A DNA stretch of 64,000 nt from Parietaria judaica (taxonomy: Eukaryota > Streptophyta > Magnoliopsida > Rosales > Urticaceae): assembly GCA_954871525.1 (NCBI GenBank), contig OX940861.1:36841201-36905200 (forward strand). The letters run 5' to 3'. The notes beneath the pieces were generated by a model, which saw only the letters and a list, made by a program, of their open reading frames with translations, made no database searches and had not been told where the DNA came from. Each line of letters opens with the position of its first letter. The first letter of the stretch is position 1. The position numbers and the translations under genes were made by a program. Positions 61,374 to 64,000 of this stretch are shown here, in pieces.

Positions 61374-64000
61374 TGTTGGGAATCACGTCTCGGATTCCTT
61401 GAAAATTATCACGAATTGTACCTCCGAACCGTCCGGGTAACATTTAAAAAATTAATTTAAAGCGGAATAACTTGTTATCCGTCCAACGGTTCGGATATCG
61501 GATAATAACCATTTCACAAGATCTGATAAATATTATGTAATTTAATATTCATATATCATTATTAATAATCTAGTCATAATAGGAAATAAATAGAAAGCAG
61601 TAAATGGTTGCATTTATTAACCCAATGCATAAGGCCGTACCTCTATTGACGACTTCCGGCTGCGCGTTCTGAATCGGGCAGGGCTCCGCCGGTGCTGAGG
61701 GAAACTCCCGTGATCTTCCGGGATATTCTCTTGGAATCCTCGTACCGAAGCGTGGGCTTCGCCGGCAGGACTCCGTCGCAAAGTTTTAACTGATGGTTCT
61801 TTTTAAGCTTCCGGAGAAATAGTCTCCTAAGCCGGACCAGAAAAGAGAGATCAGAGAGAAAAATTCGCAGACCCTGAGGGAGAGGGAGAGTTCGAATTTT
61901 TTCTCTAGGGAAAGGTGTGAAAAATGTGTAGAATGAGCCTCCTATTTATAGGCTCAAACCGTAACCGTATTGGAGAATTTCCCTCCCTAATTTTCGAATT
62001 CTATTAATTAAATATAATTAATTATCTTAATCCAATGGTCCAGATTTAATCTCATCTAAATCCAATGGATATAATTAATTAGGGATTTAATTAAATAAGA
62101 AAGATTTGGATAAATCAAAAATCCAATCTTATCTTCTTATCTTTATAAAATTCGAATTATCATATATATTTAAAATAAAATTCGAATTATCATTATCTAG
62201 ATCCAACGGTTGAGATAAATCTTTAAACCGATCTAATGGATCAAATTAGTTTAGGATAAAATCAAATATAAAAAGATTTATTAAAAACAATTTCGAATTT
62301 ATCCATAAACTATAATTCGAATATATATATATAAATATATATAATTAATTAATTTTCAATCCGACGGTAAAGATTAAATCTTAGACCGATCTAACGGATA
62401 TAATTAATTAACCAAATTCGAAAAATGAAACTTGGTCACCAAGTTATTAATTTCGAATTTATCAATATCCTAATCCAACGGTTGATATTAAATCATAACC
62501 GATCCAATGGATAATATTGATTTTAGGGATTTGCTAAAATACCAAAACATTTGGTACTTATGCCGCAATTTTGGAAAGACCAAATCATGTCTTTCGAATT
62601 TAGCTAGGGTTTCATATATCAAACCCTAATTCGAATTTACACATATAAATATATATATAAATATATATTTTTATTTATTAATATAAATCTATTAATTATT
62701 AATTAATTATTAATAAGATATTAATAATTAAATCCAAATAATTAAATTATATTAATATTTCCTGATCTCAATATCACACATTAAAATGTCATGGTGCCAC
62801 ACCATCATTTAAATTCGTGACATGTGATTTAATTTCAAAGTTTATCGAACCGATCATAAACTTAGAAAATCCATAAATCACTAACCGTAAGTCGAAATGA
62901 CTCGGTTCAAAAAGCAAAGTTGCTTAGAATTTAATTTCCAACAACATGGTGCTGATAGAAAATCTAAATTCTAACTTTATTTTATCAGTTAATTTCGTGT
63001 ACCAAAATATGGTACTTTTGCCACGCTAACGATAAAACTATCTGACGTCTGCCACAGACCTTTCAGTTTTATAAGTCAGGCCAAATGATTAAACATTATC
63101 CAAAATGTATTTTAATCACGTACGTATCATCCGTTATGGAGCTATCCTGGGGACCATGGACCCGTATCACTTCAGCTCCAACGAACTGCTAGTTGTTCAT
63201 CAAACCTCGAAGTGATTCCACTATAGACCCGAGGCTGCACTCTTTAGTGATACGGTATATATTATTCCCTTTATAACAGCAGGGTGTCCATTGATACAAT
63301 CAAATTCGGGTTATTGATCTTTCACTTGATGATCCACACACGAGCAGGCAGTTTCTACCGTTATGCCCCTCATTGCATTTTCATCCTTGACTCAGTCAGT
63401 AATATTATGAGGAACCCATTTATGGTTTCGATTCATAAGTTGCGCACGGGTACCTCTCACTTCTCACCACCGACAATCAAGGGAATCATCATCACTCTGA
63501 AGAGAGCTGTGTGATGCCCATGTCTATGACCAAGCTACCCTTACTGCTGACTATCATGTTCCCAAAATAATAGTGTTGGGAACAGCGGTAATATTTCGTG
63601 TTCTTTAACGGTTAAATCAAAGAACAATCAAGCCAGCAGCTTGGACTCAAGATCACTCAGGACTTAGATCGAATATCCATTTGATCATCTACTAGTGACT
63701 AAACTCCAAGTTATCAGTGACGGCCTTATATGATAACTTCGGGAGTTTAAGTCAGGTCCAGTCCAGTATGAAGACACTTCATACTTAATGCACTTCTAGT
63801 GAGTGTGACACACACAAAATCCAGAATAGGATTGTCACTTAGTCACATTAATGACCTTATACGATTAATGGGCTCCCACCCAGTTAATCAGGTCACGGAC
63901 ATTTTAAGTTCATTTATTATGATTATTAATTCTTCTTCACATTGACTCTGTTGTGATAATAATTCATAATTGCAACCTTTATGAACTAAGGATCAAACAT
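61374..64000 (-). repeat. Element E LTR, second copy, running off the window
   Basis: The reverse complement of 37669-40370 with high similarity, starting TGTTGGGAATCACG on the plus strand. The window ends about 125 bp before the expected LTR end. It lies inside the hAT transposase gene. Whether it is a solo LTR or the edge of a full element cannot be told from this window. It has ataaataggaggc on the minus strand near 61943 like the other copy. Confidence 0.9.

Overview
This is plant nuclear DNA, most probably from a eudicot. It carries spliced or single-exon genes of plant-only families: a PsbQ-like thylakoid-lumen protein, a cytosolic sulfotransferase, a P-class PPR protein and a decayed DUF241 gene. 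These sit in AT-rich intergenic DNA packed with plant LTR retrotransposons, hAT and Mutator-type elements, Helitron-like ends and a LINE tail. I cannot name the species.

Layout. 0.2-1.2 kb: intact two-exon PsbQ-like gene. 1.8-3.7 kb: a 145-bp tandem array, a LINE 3' end inside a duplicated block, a 60-bp array and a minus-strand Helitron-like 3' end. 4-10.8 kb: AT-rich DNA with short fragments of unrelated genes (GDSL-like, an unrecognised exon, a CrRLK1L-like kinase tail, a spliced exon) and a putative solo LTR. 10.9-15.8 kb: a Sirevirus-type Copia deletion derivative with equal 718-bp LTRs and a perfect TSD. 16.3 kb: a second Helitron-like 3' end. 16.7-20.4 kb: two minus-strand Gypsy LTRs around a gag remnant. 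20.5-26.9 kb: a plus-strand Tat-like Gypsy (LTR, gag, protease-RT-RNase H) cut off inside its integrase by another LTR at 26866. 27.5-28.7 kb: a 190-bp tandem array, then a third Helitron-like end.

29.4-30.4 kb: intact minus-strand sulfotransferase gene with half of a foldback MITE, bearing two CCACGTGG boxes, about 0.6 kb upstream. 31.2-42.1 kb: nested Copia complex. Minus-strand element G has LTRs that carry a host-gene-like exon and intron. It is split by short-LTR element F (TSD CTTTC), and F contains the RNase H end and 2.7-kb LTR of a third element, E. 42.3-44.3 kb: three small DNA transposons with clear TSDs. 45.5-46.1 kb: LTR-like sequence. 46.8-47.7 kb: DUF241 pseudogene. 48.0-55.1 kb: element H, a Tat-like Gypsy with both LTRs and TSD AATAC, an in-frame but stop-ridden gag-pro, a 110-bp array in place of RT-integrase, and a long antisense ORF. 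55.3-55.6 kb: small hAT element. 56.8-58.2 kb: intact PPR gene. 59.3-61.4 kb: a related hAT transposase gene, broken by a second copy of the E LTR that runs off the window.

Only three genes look intact and host-functional (PsbQ-like, sulfotransferase, PPR). They do not form a pathway together; the rest records layered transposition and deletion. The clearest new-looking observations are the LTR-borne gene fragment in G, the hAT autonomous/non-autonomous pair, the G-box MITE upstream of the sulfotransferase, the GTCAA and hairpin arrays in the LTR of element C, and the single-frame, TAG/TGA-only decay of element H. All calls come from reading the sequence; no database search was run.
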